A stretch of 36,994 nucleotides of DNA from an uncultured Candidatus Saccharibacteria bacterium. Lineage in GTDB: Bacteria > Patescibacteria > Saccharimonadia > Saccharimonadales > UBA1547. Shown in pieces: positions 8,077 through 15,893 of the stretch. Location of the stretch: positions 1 through 36,994 of the forward strand of contig CAMLKA010000006.1 of the NCBI GenBank assembly GCA_946480535.1. The letters are read 5' to 3'. How positions within the stretch are numbered: position 1 is the stretch's first letter; every line of letters starts with the position of its first letter. The position numbers were made by a program, and so were the translations under genes. The notes beneath the pieces were generated by a model. The model ran no database searches. It had not been told where the DNA came from and was given only the letters and a program-made list of their open reading frames with translations.

Positions 8077-9876
8077 TTACGCAGCTGGGGGTTGAGGAGC
8101 ACCGGCTGCTTGCTGTTGCGCCTGCATTTGTGCTTTCTCGATCATCCGTTGTTGGATGGCTTCCCAGTTTGGATATTCAAGGGATTTTAGCACTTCTTCA
8201 CCGTCGATGATACCACGATCATAGAGAGAATAGGTACGCTGCTCGTGTTCAGATTTGCTAAACGGTAACGAACTCCCGGTAGTAACCCGCACATCTAGTT
8301 TACCACGAAGTTGATATTCATCGGTATCGGGGTGCATTTTTCCGTCATCGGTAAATCGGTTAACGTAGGCTGTAACCGTACCGTCGTCGTTTTTTTGCAT
8401 ATACATTCTAAAATACTTTTCGACCCCGTCCTTACCGGTCAGTCGGAAGACTTGCGGAGCGGTGTAAAACTGCATCACTCTACTTGCGTACTGCTGACCA
8501 AAATCTTGCAGGTAAGCGTCAAGGTTCTTGGTCTTTAAGCGTATGCGCGTTTGAGCTGCGTTTTGCAGATCAGCAATTGCTGACGCTGCTGTAATTGACC
8601 CCGGAGCAATACCGCGGCTTACATCCTGATTCCCCGAGCCGCGCTCGAACCAGTCTTTCCACCGGTCGATCAGCTGGAGGACAAACGGCTGAAGCTGTAC
8701 ACCCTCTTCACGGCGAACCTCAGTGCCAGGATTTTTCTCGATCACCAGTCCCGGCTGATTAGTGAGGTTACGTGTCTCCACCCCTGAGGCAGAATCCACC
8801 ACCCATATAGGGTTCCCAGCTAGATAGAGTACATCGAGGGCAAAGCTCACCATCTTGTTAAAAGCGCGCTGCGGGCTCTCAAGCGGCTCAATCTCGGAGA
8901 TACCCCAAAAGGAACGCGATGATATGTAATTGATAAGTCGCTGGTACGGGTAGGGGGTGTCGTCATCGTATTCCACTGCACCATCTGAGAGGACTACGTT
9001 ATTGGCGTACACCGTCTTTCGCCCAGCTGGAAACTTAAGCTGCTTGACGGTTACCGGCTCGGCGTCATTTTCTCCCTGCTGAGCGGTCTCAACGATCTCA
9101 TCGTCTTCGGCGTACACCGTCTTAACCAGTACCTCGTTGGTGTTCCCAAGATCGCCGCTTCCTACGATATCAACGTACAGCTGGTCACTTGTCGGAGTGT
9201 GCGTACGCATAGACGCCACTTCAATGCGCTTTTGCGAGTTAAAATCTACAACGTCAGCCTTGATGTACTCGGCCTTGTCGGGAAACAAGCGCTTAATCTT
9301 ACCCACGTCCATCGGCTCTGCGGTTACCGTGTACCCACAGCGGTAGGTCAGACTTTCAGCTGAGGGGTCAGGGAAGAAGTAGAAGGGATCGAGGCTGCGG
9401 TAGCAGAGCTTGTTGTACTTAGGGTCAAACTTGAGTTCAGACAGCCCTGTACCGAGAATATGACTGTCGTACACCACCTCAGTGAGGGTGTAGCTCCAGT
9501 TGTTACGCTCCCAATCAGAGGCTGCGATATCATTCATCAGGTCCGCAAACTGGCGGTCTCCTGGCTCCTTAGGCAGATACTCGAACTTAGGACGAGCGTC
9601 CATCATCACTGGCACCTGGGTCTGTACGGTCTCCCAGACCAGGTTAAGCACTTCAGAGGCACGATAGCTCGGGCGCTGCTCTTTCCACTGCTTCCCCCGG
9701 AAAAGCTTGTAGTACTCGCCCCAGTTGTAGTCGTACTTGGCCCGGCCCTTCTTAGCACGCTGAAACAACCCCTCACACTTTTGGACGAGCTGTTCCTCTT
9801 CGGGAGTAGCCTCATACGCTGGCTCAATACCACGTTCACTCGCCCCCGGTGCCTCATGCTCATTCAAGATTGCCAT
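8077..9876 (-). CDS. Portal protein
   Basis: 599 residues from the ATG at 9876, which has GAGG six bases upstream; a further ATG 105 bases upstream would overlap the previous gene far more. Portal hallmarks are the N-terminal WGEYYKLFRGKQW and a segment with VLNLVWETVQTQVPVMMDARPKF, a common podovirus-type portal signature. A DPFYFFPDPSA turn, a long stem helix (ITAASAIADLQNAAQTRIRLK), and a Gln/Ala-rich C-terminal barrel-like tail (MIEKAQMQAQQQAAG) follow. It lies just after the terminase and FmdB-like gene. Forms the dodecameric DNA entry ring at one capsid vertex. Confidence 0.88.
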   Translation of the reverse strand: MAILNEHEAPGASERGIEPAYEATPEEEQLVQKCEGLFQRAKKGRAKYDYNWGEYYKLFRGKQWKEQRPSYRASEVLNLVWETVQTQVPVMMDARPKFEYLPKEPGDRQFADLMNDIAASDWERNNWSYTLTEVVYDSHILGTGLSELKFDPKYNKLCYRSLDPFYFFPDPSAESLTYRCGYTVTAEPMDVGKIKRLFPDKAEYIKADVVDFNSQKRIEVASMRTHTPTSDQLYVDIVGSGDLGNTNEVLVKTVYAEDDEIVETAQQGENDAEPVTVKQLKFPAGRKTVYANNVVLSDGAVEYDDDTPYPYQRLINYISSRSFWGISEIEPLESPQRAFNKMVSFALDVLYLAGNPIWVVDSASGVETRNLTNQPGLVIEKNPGTEVRREEGVQLQPFVLQLIDRWKDWFERGSGNQDVSRGIAPGSITAASAIADLQNAAQTRIRLKTKNLDAYLQDFGQQYASRVMQFYTAPQVFRLTGKDGVEKYFRMYMQKNDDGTVTAYVNRFTDDGKMHPDTDEYQLRGKLDVRVTTGSSLPFSKSEHEQRTYSLYDRGIIDGEEVLKSLEYPNWEAIQQRMIEKAQMQAQQQAAGAPQPPAA

Positions 9877-10246
9877 TACGGACCTCGTGTAAGATTTTCT
9901 CAGCGCTCTCCGACCAAGTTTTCTCGCGAGCTTCAGCGCGGTGTCGGTCGGCGCGTTTATGGATGTTCTCGACCGGCTCATTACCGACCTCGATCATCTC
10001 GGTGCCGGTTCGCGCCTTATGGTCAGCTAGAATTGAACGTAGGTGGGCCTTAGACCGCACCACCTGGCCAAGTGCTGGGTTGTAGGTTGGGTGCCAGTCG
10101 CCTGCGTTGGTGAAGTTCACCCGCGAAATCTTGCGCTCAGCCTCGCTGCCACATCCACACCGCTCACTGTCGTTGATTTGTGCTACCGATTTTACCACAT
10201 CAAAGCGCGCTTGGCAGGCGGGACACTCATACAAATAGATAGGCAC
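9860..10246 (-). CDS. FmdB-type zinc-ribbon small protein
   Basis: 128 residues beginning MPIYLYECPACQARFDVVKS, the signature of FmdB-family zinc ribbons, with a second Cys pair (ERCGCGSEAERKISR) to complete a Zn site. The remainder is charged and helical. GTG start overlapping the terminase stop (TAGTG), and its 3' end overlaps the portal start by 17 bases, so it is coupled on both sides. FmdB-like proteins are found next to terminase/portal in several phages; the role is unknown, possibly DNA or terminase binding. Confidence 0.7.
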   Translation of the reverse strand: MPIYLYECPACQARFDVVKSVAQINDSERCGCGSEAERKISRVNFTNAGDWHPTYNPALGQVVRSKAHLRSILADHKARTGTEMIEVGNEPVENIHKRADRHRAEAREKTWSESAEKILHEVRNGNLE

Positions 10247-12426
10247 TAACGCTTTCCTCCGGTGAGGACTCGGATCTTCTCAGCCTCGTTACTCGGACGA
10301 CGAGGAGTCGGGGCATAAGGTACGAGTTTACGGTGTGCATCCGAGGTCATTATGGTTACGTAGCGAAGAGCGTCGCAATTGGAGACTAAAAACCCATTAG
10401 CATAAAAACACCCTATCTCCTCAACTGAGAGATTATAGACGTCTTGTTCTGGCTTGAGATATTTGTTTATTAGCGCAGGTCTTAGAGCAGGTTTTTGTCC
10501 GAGCGTACTTGTTGGTAATAAATTCGTTATTGCAGATAGAACACTGTCGCGAAACATTATCGACGCCTGATTTACGTCGATGAGCCGACTTGCAATTATT
10601 CGAGCAAAATTTTCCGTTGATTTGCGGTGTCTCAAAAGGCTTTGAACAAATGAGACAAGCCCGTTGGTAAGACTGCTTGTTCCAAAGAGACTTTTCTGCG
10701 TGTTGCCTGTGCCACTTTCTCCCTTCCTCGCTTGCATGCCAGACCTTTGTGAGTGGTCTAATTTGCTCGCAGAGTAATCTTCGCCTTTCCCGCTCTTTGG
10801 GACTTCTGTGCTTCCCATGATGAATAAGATGGTCGCGGGGGTTGATGAGTTCGAGATTTGAAATATCGTTGTTACGGGTGTTGTGATCTTTATGATGGAT
10901 GTGCATGCCTTTTGGAATTGGTCCGTTATGAAACTCCCAAACCGCAGCATGCAGTCGTTTACGACCCCGGATACAGCCCCCGATAGGGCTATAGTACTTG
11001 CCATCCCAACGATAATTCTGCCCATTAAAAATTTGGTGATCTTTGTGTTTTTCCATTCCGGGAGAATATCACCATATCGAATAGCGTCAATAGGGATAAA
11101 ACCGCGAAAAGGTATATAAAACGGATGGTCAGCAGTTGCTTCAATTGACCGACCATCACTGGTTTTAAGCCGAATCACTTTGCGCGTACCTGTTTTCCCA
11201 GCTGCAATAACACGCTTGAAACCTAATGGAGTGTCTACAAAATCACCAGCACAAATCTCTTCAATTTTACGGAATCCCTCCGGGGTTAAAACGAGCGTAG
11301 CACCTATTAAACAAGCGTGGTTGTCCTGATCCACGGGCTTAGCCTCCTTAGCATCCTGATCGGGCTTAAGGTCCTTGGGGTCCGGGTAGTGATAGGTATC
11401 AAACTCGTCAATAGTATGGGGACTTGAGCCGCGAATCAATTTAAAGCGACGATCTTTGATCATCTCGTAGACAGTATCGATTCCGACCCGAATATCGTTG
11501 TTGGCAGCTATGGTGGGAAAGCCGAGACGGTTTAAGTACTCGATGGATCCCGGCTGGGAGGGGTCAGCATAAGCAGCTATGATGGGGTAATCCTGCTTAA
11601 GCTTAAGGCAAAGGGCTCCAATTTCCGTAAGGGTAAGCCCTGATTTATAGACCTCGTGCAGCTGGTAGCGATAGCCTTGAGGGGTAACTGCATGCACCAC
11701 TAAGGCAAAGGGCTCAGTAAACCCCCAGTCGATACCTGCATAGTACTTAGTACCAGCTGGGAAGGTGAAAAGATCCTCTTGGTTCTCTACTTCGTCAAAG
11801 CAATCAAAGACGAGGCCTTCCATCTTGTCGAAGTTACCCCCGTACATCATGTTGAAGCGACGCGAATCCATCGAAATCTTTTTACGCTCATACTCAGCAC
11901 GGGGGAAATGCGGATTTTCGTATGAGGCAGCTTGGATCAACTCAACATCGGGGAGGCAATCTTTATCACGAAGTTTCGGTTTAATATAATCTCGGTACAA
12001 CCAGTTGAGCGAATAGGGACTGGTTACAATGCGAATTGGCGCCTCACTAAATGAAGAACGACCCTGTATGTTCTCCCAAAAGTAGCGAGTATATAGGCCA
12101 GCTTCGTCGCACAAAATCGCCTTAACCCGCGTAATCCCTACAACTGAGTCGGGATTTTTGCCGGTACGAAACCAGCAGGTCCCCCCGTTGAACATACGAA
12201 AGCACTCGTCTTTTTTGTCGTAGATTCCGAGATCTCGCATGATGCTGAGAAAGGGAGGAAGCGTCGACTGCTTAAAGATCGGATACGTTGGCGAGGTAAT
12301 AATGAAGTTATCGTCTCGACTAATGTGTCGATGCATCTGCATCTTAAGCCACATAGCCCCTGAGATAGTTTTACCAAACTGAATCCCGGTCGCAGCGATC
12401 ACTAAGGGTTTGTCGGAAAACAACAC
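10246..12426 (-). CDS. terL: Terminase large subunit, interrupted by an intein
   Basis: 726-residue precursor. ATPase domain: Walker A AATGIQFGKT (residues 11-20) and Walker B AILCDEAG (near 104-110). Nuclease domain: first Asp in YYAGIDWGF (D233), second in AYADPSQPG (D288), third in the final DALRY (D685). Residues 372-683 are an intein; removal joins DNHA to CDALRY and gives a terminase of 414 residues. The annotated start is GTG, but that leaves only ten residues before Walker A. An in-frame CTG at 12462 with GAGG seven bases upstream would add KFVCHSVKQDRV, matching the usual sequence before the P-loop, so CTG may be the true start. Packages DNA into the procapsid. Downstream of a small-terminase candidate and a NeuB-like gene. 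Confidence 0.95.
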   Translation of the reverse strand: MLFSDKPLVIAATGIQFGKTISGAMWLKMQMHRHISRDDNFIITSPTYPIFKQSTLPPFLSIMRDLGIYDKKDECFRMFNGGTCWFRTGKNPDSVVGITRVKAILCDEAGLYTRYFWENIQGRSSFSEAPIRIVTSPYSLNWLYRDYIKPKLRDKDCLPDVELIQAASYENPHFPRAEYERKKISMDSRRFNMMYGGNFDKMEGLVFDCFDEVENQEDLFTFPAGTKYYAGIDWGFTEPFALVVHAVTPQGYRYQLHEVYKSGLTLTEIGALCLKLKQDYPIIAAYADPSQPGSIEYLNRLGFPTIAANNDIRVGIDTVYEMIKDRRFKLIRGSSPHTIDEFDTYHYPDPKDLKPDQDAKEAKPVDQDNHACLIGATLVLTPEGFRKIEEICAGDFVDTPLGFKRVIAAGKTGTRKVIRLKTSDGRSIEATADHPFYIPFRGFIPIDAIRYGDILPEWKNTKITKFLMGRIIVGMASTIALSGAVSGVVNDCMLRFGSFITDQFQKACTSIIKITTPVTTIFQISNSSTPATILFIMGSTEVPKSGKGEDYSASKLDHSQRSGMQARKGESGTGNTQKSLFGTSSLTNGLVSFVQSLLRHRKSTENFARIIASRLIDVNQASIMFRDSVLSAITNLLPTSTLGQKPALRPALINKYLKPEQDVYNLSVEEIGCFYANGFLVSNCDALRYVTIMTSDAHRKLVPYAPTPRRPSNEAEKIRVLTGGKR
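10378..11313 (-). other. Intein in the terminase nuclease domain (312 residues)
   Basis: Begins with Cys372 (CLIGATLVLTPEGFRKIEEI, splicing block A). Block B is ATADHPFYI (residues 430-438). The N-terminal splicing domain ends FIPIDAIRYGDIL. Block F is VYNLSVEEIGCFY and block G is NGFLVSN followed by extein Cys684. The penultimate residue is Ser rather than the usual His, seen in a minority of inteins. The insertion point is one residue before the catalytic Asp of DALRY, the type of conserved site inteins favour. Between blocks B and F the in-frame sequence (about 200 residues) has no recognisable endonuclease; a true HNH gene is encoded there in another frame. Confidence 0.88.
10433..11056 (-). 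CDS. HNH homing endonuclease nested out of frame inside the terminase intein
   Basis: 207 residues. HNH_3-type core: HAAVWEFHNGPIPKG, then MHIHHKDHNTRNNDISNLEL (residues 51-70) and INPRDH. Two C-terminal Cys4 zinc knuckles follow (Cys134/137/151/155 and Cys172/175/190/194). The gene starts one base into codon 457 of the terminase frame, right after the N-terminal splicing domain, and its TAA falls inside block F. It therefore occupies exactly the intein's usual endonuclease slot, but in a different frame. A weak GGTG lies 12 bases before the ATG. It would cut intein-less terminase alleles to spread the intein. Expression would have to come from internal initiation or frameshifting; which one is not visible. 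Confidence 0.85.
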   Translation of the reverse strand: MEKHKDHQIFNGQNYRWDGKYYSPIGGCIRGRKRLHAAVWEFHNGPIPKGMHIHHKDHNTRNNDISNLELINPRDHLIHHGKHRSPKERERRRLLCEQIRPLTKVWHASEEGRKWHRQHAEKSLWNKQSYQRACLICSKPFETPQINGKFCSNNCKSAHRRKSGVDNVSRQCSICNNEFITNKYARTKTCSKTCANKQISQARTRRL

Positions 12427-12466
12427 CCGATCTTGCTTGACGCTGTGGCAGACAAACTTCAGGGGA

Positions 12467-13465
12467 CTACCTCACATCATCAACGCATACGGCTTCACCA
12501 CAGTTGAGCTCATGACGAGCCAGGCGCCCCTCGATATCAAGAGCTAAGAGTGGGCTCGATCCCCCTTGCTTGAAGTCTAACGACAATGAACGGAAGATCC
12601 CAAAGTTCTCCCCGTAGCGAAGGGGCTCACCCTCTCTTATCAGCTGAGTAGCAATCATCCGACGCTTATGCTGGACACGAATGTCACGCTCTTCAGGCTG
12701 CCAGCTGTAGTGCTTATCATAGGGGTAACGACCACTCAGCACGTCACACATCAACTTGAACTGAGTCCAGTTGAGAGAATGCGGCTTATCGGGAGACTCG
12801 ATACCATCGATAAAACTCACATGCTTCTCGACTACCCGAGCCCCGTAGTGGATCACTGCCTGTTGAGCAAGCGAGAAGACCTCAAGCGAGTGATCTGAGA
12901 AGCCAAGGGGCAGACCGAGATGTCGTAGGTGACGCATGTGCTCAAGATTCGTTTGACGAGCCGGGTAGGCCGCTACGCAGTAGAGAAGAGCAGCTGGACG
13001 GATGTAGGTAAGGGCTTTGACAATCTCAGGCTCTGCTGTGGCACCGACAGACATCAGTGTGGGCTTACCCTTAGCGGCAACGTGAGCGAGATAGTGTGGC
13101 CAGGTGTTTTCACATGACGCTATTTTATGCACCCCCACGTAGGGGTCTACAATATCAACAAGCTCAGGGGAGAATGCGGTGCACATAAACTCGACACCAC
13201 AGTCATCAGCATGTGCCTTCAGGGTAGGCAACCAGTCGGGCTTAATACTCGCTGAGTTGACCTTTTCAGGTATTGGTGTTGGTCCACCCCTAAGCCTCGA
13301 CTGCTGGTCTCCATACAACGCTGCGTAGTTAAACAGCTGGAACTTCACTGCATGAGCACCGCAGGTAGCAGCAGCGCGAATCGAGAAGAGGCAATCTTCG
13401 AGGTTACGAAAATTCGAGCCAACTTCAGCTATGATATACACCGAGACATCTAACAGTTTTGTCAC
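12467..13465 (-). CDS. NeuB/SpsE/PseI-like nonulosonic acid synthase
   Basis: 332 residues. The TIM-barrel part has VYIIAEVGSNF, HAVKFQLFNY, VEFMCTAFSP, VHKIASCENTWP, KPTLMSVGATAE, GLPLGFSDHSLE and GARVVEKHVSF, all signature blocks of the NeuB family. These enzymes condense phosphoenolpyruvate with an N-acetyl-hexosamine to form sialic, legionaminic or pseudaminic acid. A C-terminal SAF/antifreeze-like domain follows (KRRMIATQLIREGEPL). GTG start overlaps the upstream stop (GTGA). It sits directly upstream of the large terminase in the late operon, a surprising place for a sugar enzyme, implying late expression with virion genes. Which sugar it makes cannot be read from sequence. Confidence 0.88.
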   Translation of the reverse strand: MTKLLDVSVYIIAEVGSNFRNLEDCLFSIRAAATCGAHAVKFQLFNYAALYGDQQSRLRGGPTPIPEKVNSASIKPDWLPTLKAHADDCGVEFMCTAFSPELVDIVDPYVGVHKIASCENTWPHYLAHVAAKGKPTLMSVGATAEPEIVKALTYIRPAALLYCVAAYPARQTNLEHMRHLRHLGLPLGFSDHSLEVFSLAQQAVIHYGARVVEKHVSFIDGIESPDKPHSLNWTQFKLMCDVLSGRYPYDKHYSWQPEERDIRVQHKRRMIATQLIREGEPLRYGENFGIFRSLSLDFKQGGSSPLLALDIEGRLARHELNCGEAVCVDDVR

Positions 13466-13683
13466 TTCTTTCTCCGCTGTTCGTTGGGCAAGCGGTTGTT
13501 ATCAACTCGCATACATCCACAACTTTTCGTGCCCCCGTAGCGAAGATCCGTACCGGCTACGACCGGGAGTTTGCCGCAATCACAGCGACAGAGGTATCGA
13601 CGCTTCTTCTTTCTCGTCTCTACGTAATGGAGCACCACGAGGCGTCCAAACCGAAGGTTGTCCATAGGCACTGGCTTTTGCAT
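13462..13683 (-). CDS. Small Cys-rich zinc-binding phage protein
   Basis: 73 residues: NLRFGRLVVLHYVETRKKKRRYLCRCDCGKLPVV then LRYGGTKSCGCMR. The FGRLVV...CxCDCG...L..G.tKSCGC pattern recurs in many short phage proteins and at the front of some AP2/HNH endonucleases; four Cys would bind one zinc ion. Basic tail (LPNEQRRKK). ATG overlaps the stop of the upstream gene and its stop overlaps the NeuB-like start. Probably DNA binding; exact role unknown. Confidence 0.7.
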   Translation of the reverse strand: MQKPVPMDNLRFGRLVVLHYVETRKKKRRYLCRCDCGKLPVVAGTDLRYGGTKSCGCMRVDNNRLPNEQRRKK

Positions 13684-14078
13684 TACTCTGCTTCCTCTGT
13701 TTTTACATCTAGGATGACTTGCTCCCCACTCGGGCGTTCAATGAGTACTGGCTCAGGATGCTGCAACTCAATCTTCTCGGTGACGCGCCCCACTAAGCGG
13801 GTGAACAGGTACTCAGCCTTATGGATATCCCCGTGCTTAATCGCTTTCGCAATCGTACTCGCTATGATGAGGTCAAGAGCCGAAGCTTTAGGGTCAAGCA
13901 ACACGGCATTTATCTCATCGTTTGACATGCGAAAGTGTTTCGAGATCGTATGCTTAATCTCGTTGACGGTGTGCAGCTTCACATTAGTGAGCACCTCAGG
14001 AAGCTTCCTTCCACCCGAGGGATTGCCACTTTGTCCTTTTTTCCACCGTGTATGTTTAGGAGGATCTTTTCGAGGCAT
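13683..14078 (-). CDS. DUF5681-type protein, terminase small subunit candidate
   Basis: 131 residues starting with the motif KHTRWKKGQSGNPSGGRK, characteristic of DUF5681, a domain often encoded just ahead of phage terminases. The remainder is helical, with ALDLIIASTIAKAIKHGDIHKAEYLFTRLVGRVTEKIE. The position two short genes upstream of the large terminase and the basic N-terminus fit a DNA-recognising small subunit. Good Shine-Dalgarno (GGAGG region at about 14060). Function is inferred from family and position. Confidence 0.65.
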   Translation of the reverse strand: MPRKDPPKHTRWKKGQSGNPSGGRKLPEVLTNVKLHTVNEIKHTISKHFRMSNDEINAVLLDPKASALDLIIASTIAKAIKHGDIHKAEYLFTRLVGRVTEKIELQHPEPVLIERPSGEQVILDVKTEEAE

Positions 14079-14129
14079 TAAAACACCTGCGAAATTGCGT
14101 GGCTGCAGGCCATTGATAACACTGTGTTT

Positions 14130-14447
14130 TTACCCTTTTCGTGCAGCATCATTCTTACACTCCACCCCACAATAGCGAGCACTCAGACGGTTGACCGGAC
14201 CGAATGAATCACCGCAGTAGTCACAGGTTTTAAACGTTGGTGGACGAAATCTCGTGCGTCGAATTTTCTTGCACTCCTCCGAGCAAATACCTTTGAGATA
14301 TCTTTTCTGCTCAAAAGTTCGCGAACACTCGATGCAGGTTTTGGTGATCACGGTGTTTTGATGGCGCACGACGTGCCGCAGTTGACGAGCTCGGCGGAGT
14401 TCTAACACAATATCCGGGGGCAGATAGGTCATCAGTCTCATACTCAT
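14130..14447 (-). CDS. Double zinc-knuckle protein related to HNH-associated fingers
   Basis: 105 residues with two Cys4 motifs (CIECSRTFEQKRYLKGICSEEC and CDYCGDSFGPVNRLSARYCGVEC split by a basic linker). The spacing closely matches the two C-terminal knuckles of the HNH enzyme nested in the terminase intein. It could be a free-standing remnant of such an endonuclease tail or an independent DNA-binding protein. A small hairpin (TGGGG at 14447-14451 pairing with CCCCA at 14459-14463) abuts the start codon and could limit translation. First gene of the packaging block. Confidence 0.6.
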   Translation of the reverse strand: MSMRLMTYLPPDIVLELRRARQLRHVVRHQNTVITKTCIECSRTFEQKRYLKGICSEECKKIRRTRFRPPTFKTCDYCGDSFGPVNRLSARYCGVECKNDAARKG

Positions 14448-14512
14448 GGGGTTTACATCCCCACAGAATACCTATTATCGACGATGATACAAAGACCTAG
14501 TGACAGGCGATA

Positions 14513-14632
14513 TTAGTGTTTGTCCTCAGGCTCGGGCACATCTTCGAGGTAGGCCTCCTCGAATCCACGAAATAGATCCCGGATCTCACAGAGCACATCA
14601 CGAATCTCCTCGAGCACGTCCAAGGTTTCCAT
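14513..14632 (-). CDS. 39-residue acidic helical small protein
   Basis: Starts METLDVLEEIRDVLCEIRDLFRGF, an amphipathic acidic helix, and ends in an acidic tail. I use the internal ATG because AAGGAGTGAGG precedes it; the longer frame would run into the SSB gene on the other strand. Divergent from the SSB gene with about 60 bases between them. No family recognised. Confidence 0.5.
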   Translation of the reverse strand: METLDVLEEIRDVLCEIRDLFRGFEEAYLEDVPEPEDKH

Positions 14633-14693
14633 GTCCTCACTCCTTACGCTACAGTGATAGCCACTAGTATACCCCACGAGAAAGGACAGATGT

Positions 14694-15083
14694 ATGGCCT
14701 CAGTCAACAAAGTAACGCTGATCGGTAATCTCGGTCAGACCCCCGAGCTTAAACAAACCCAAGGCGGCAAAGCAGTAGCTAACCTCAGTGTTGCCACATC
14801 CCGCAAAGTGGGTGAGGTTACCCAGGTCGAGTGGCACCGAGTAGTGGTATGGGATAAGACTGCTGAGAACTGCGTAAAGTTTTTGCAGAAGGGCTCGCAG
14901 GTCTACATTGAGGGGAGGCTTCAAACCCGCAGCTATGAAAAAGACGGCGAAAAGCGCTATCAGACTGACATTGTAGCTGAGCAGGTTGTATTTTTGGGAA
15001 GCACCCCGCGGCAAGGTCAAGGATCCAATACCGCGGGAGTGGTGACTATAAAAGCGGAGGAGGAATTCGAGATCCCCTTCTAG
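14694..15083 (+). CDS. ssb: Single-stranded DNA-binding protein
   Basis: 129 residues. OB-fold with NKVTLIGNLGQTPELKQTQGG, VANLSVATSRK, VEWHRVVVWDKTAENCVKFLQKGSQVYIEGRLQTRSYEKDG, the standard bacterial/phage SSB core. A short linker leads to the acidic tip EEEFEIPF, the partner-binding C-terminal tail of SSBs. AGGA lies seven bases before the ATG. It is the only plus-strand gene between 0 and 18.7 kb, probably read from its own promoter in the 60-base divergent gap. Coats ssDNA and would recruit recombination proteins such as the ERF and exonuclease downstream. Confidence 0.93.
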   Translation: MASVNKVTLIGNLGQTPELKQTQGGKAVANLSVATSRKVGEVTQVEWHRVVVWDKTAENCVKFLQKGSQVYIEGRLQTRSYEKDGEKRYQTDIVAEQVVFLGSTPRQGQGSNTAGVVTIKAEEEFEIPF

Positions 15084-15245
15084 GGAAGGAAGGGCGCGCG
15101 CGTGGAGGTCGTCGCTACCTCAGGAATGCTTTTAAGTCCCCCGAGAGCAGAGTCGCCTAAACCCTCGAGTATTCCACTGACTTCTGCCTACACCTTTGGA
15201 TGAGTTTTACCTCGATCCTGCTTGCGTAGTACACAGGCGCAAGGA

Positions 15246-15800
15246 TCAACCTACCGAAATTGCAGCTGGTTGTCTAGTAAATTCATCCTCTGACGTCTTC
15301 TCGTCTGACACCGCATCACTCAGGGCCATGAGTTCGGCCCAGCGTCTCCGAGCAGCAGTGAAGATTAAACGCGCTACAAAGCGTCCTGCTCGCTCGTGAT
15401 CACCTGCCATAAGCACAGGTATCCCCATCTCCATCCAACCGAGCAGCGACCCGATTACGCTGTTTGGGTGCACTTGTGATTTACCCTGGGTGAGCCACAA
15501 CCCGGACTCGCATTGCTGCCACGTGGATTCAATGACGAGGTAGCGGGTGCGGAACGCGAGAAGGCGCTCCAGCTCACGGCTAAAACGCTCGCGCTCTCGG
15601 CCGACACACTGAAGGAGATCGGGGAGGCTCTTCCGCTCAATCACTATGCCCGATGCTGGGGATAACCCCTGAATTTGATAGTCGCCGGACTGCAAAGTAG
15701 CGCGGATTGTCTTTAAAGGAAACAGATCGAGTGGTCTTTGCTCGCGAGTATCAATAATAGCCGTCACATACTCAGGTTTGAGTTGGCGTCGAAGCTCCAT
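15246..15800 (-). CDS. ERCC4/XPF-type nuclease
   Basis: 184 residues with the ERCC4 nuclease signature: VTAIIDTREQRPLDLF, LQSGDYQIQ, GIVIERKSLPDLLQCVGRERERFSRELER (GDx(n)ERKx3D). Catalytic acidic residues of the metal site are all present. There is no tandem helix-hairpin-helix, so it is a minimal single-domain enzyme. Converges on SSB from the other side. Likely a flap or junction endonuclease for recombination intermediates or host DNA degradation; substrate not deducible. Confidence 0.85.
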   Translation of the reverse strand: MELRRQLKPEYVTAIIDTREQRPLDLFPLKTIRATLQSGDYQIQGLSPASGIVIERKSLPDLLQCVGRERERFSRELERLLAFRTRYLVIESTWQQCESGLWLTQGKSQVHPNSVIGSLLGWMEMGIPVLMAGDHERAGRFVARLIFTAARRRWAELMALSDAVSDEKTSEDEFTRQPAAISVG

Positions 15801-15893
15801 AAGTCTCCATGTCTGACGATGATATGGAGGAGCTTAAACGGGGATTTGGTGAAGTTTCAATGATTTTGGACGGGCAAACTTAACATAACCATA

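Noticed and set aside
9460..10053. 197-codon plus-strand frame opposite the portal and FmdB-like genes
   Set aside because: No ribosome site, no domain, and lies opposite two well-supported genes; its composition reflects the complementary strand.
10378..11313. Simple sequencing error joining intein and HNH in one frame
   Set aside because: Both ends of the intein are in the terminase frame, so one error could not place HNH in frame without breaking block F; two compensating errors would be needed and the shifted HNH frame has its own clean start and stop.
15809..15883. 24-codon plus-strand frame upstream of ERCC4 nuclease
   Set aside because: No ribosome site and too short; sits in the leader of the opposite-strand gene.
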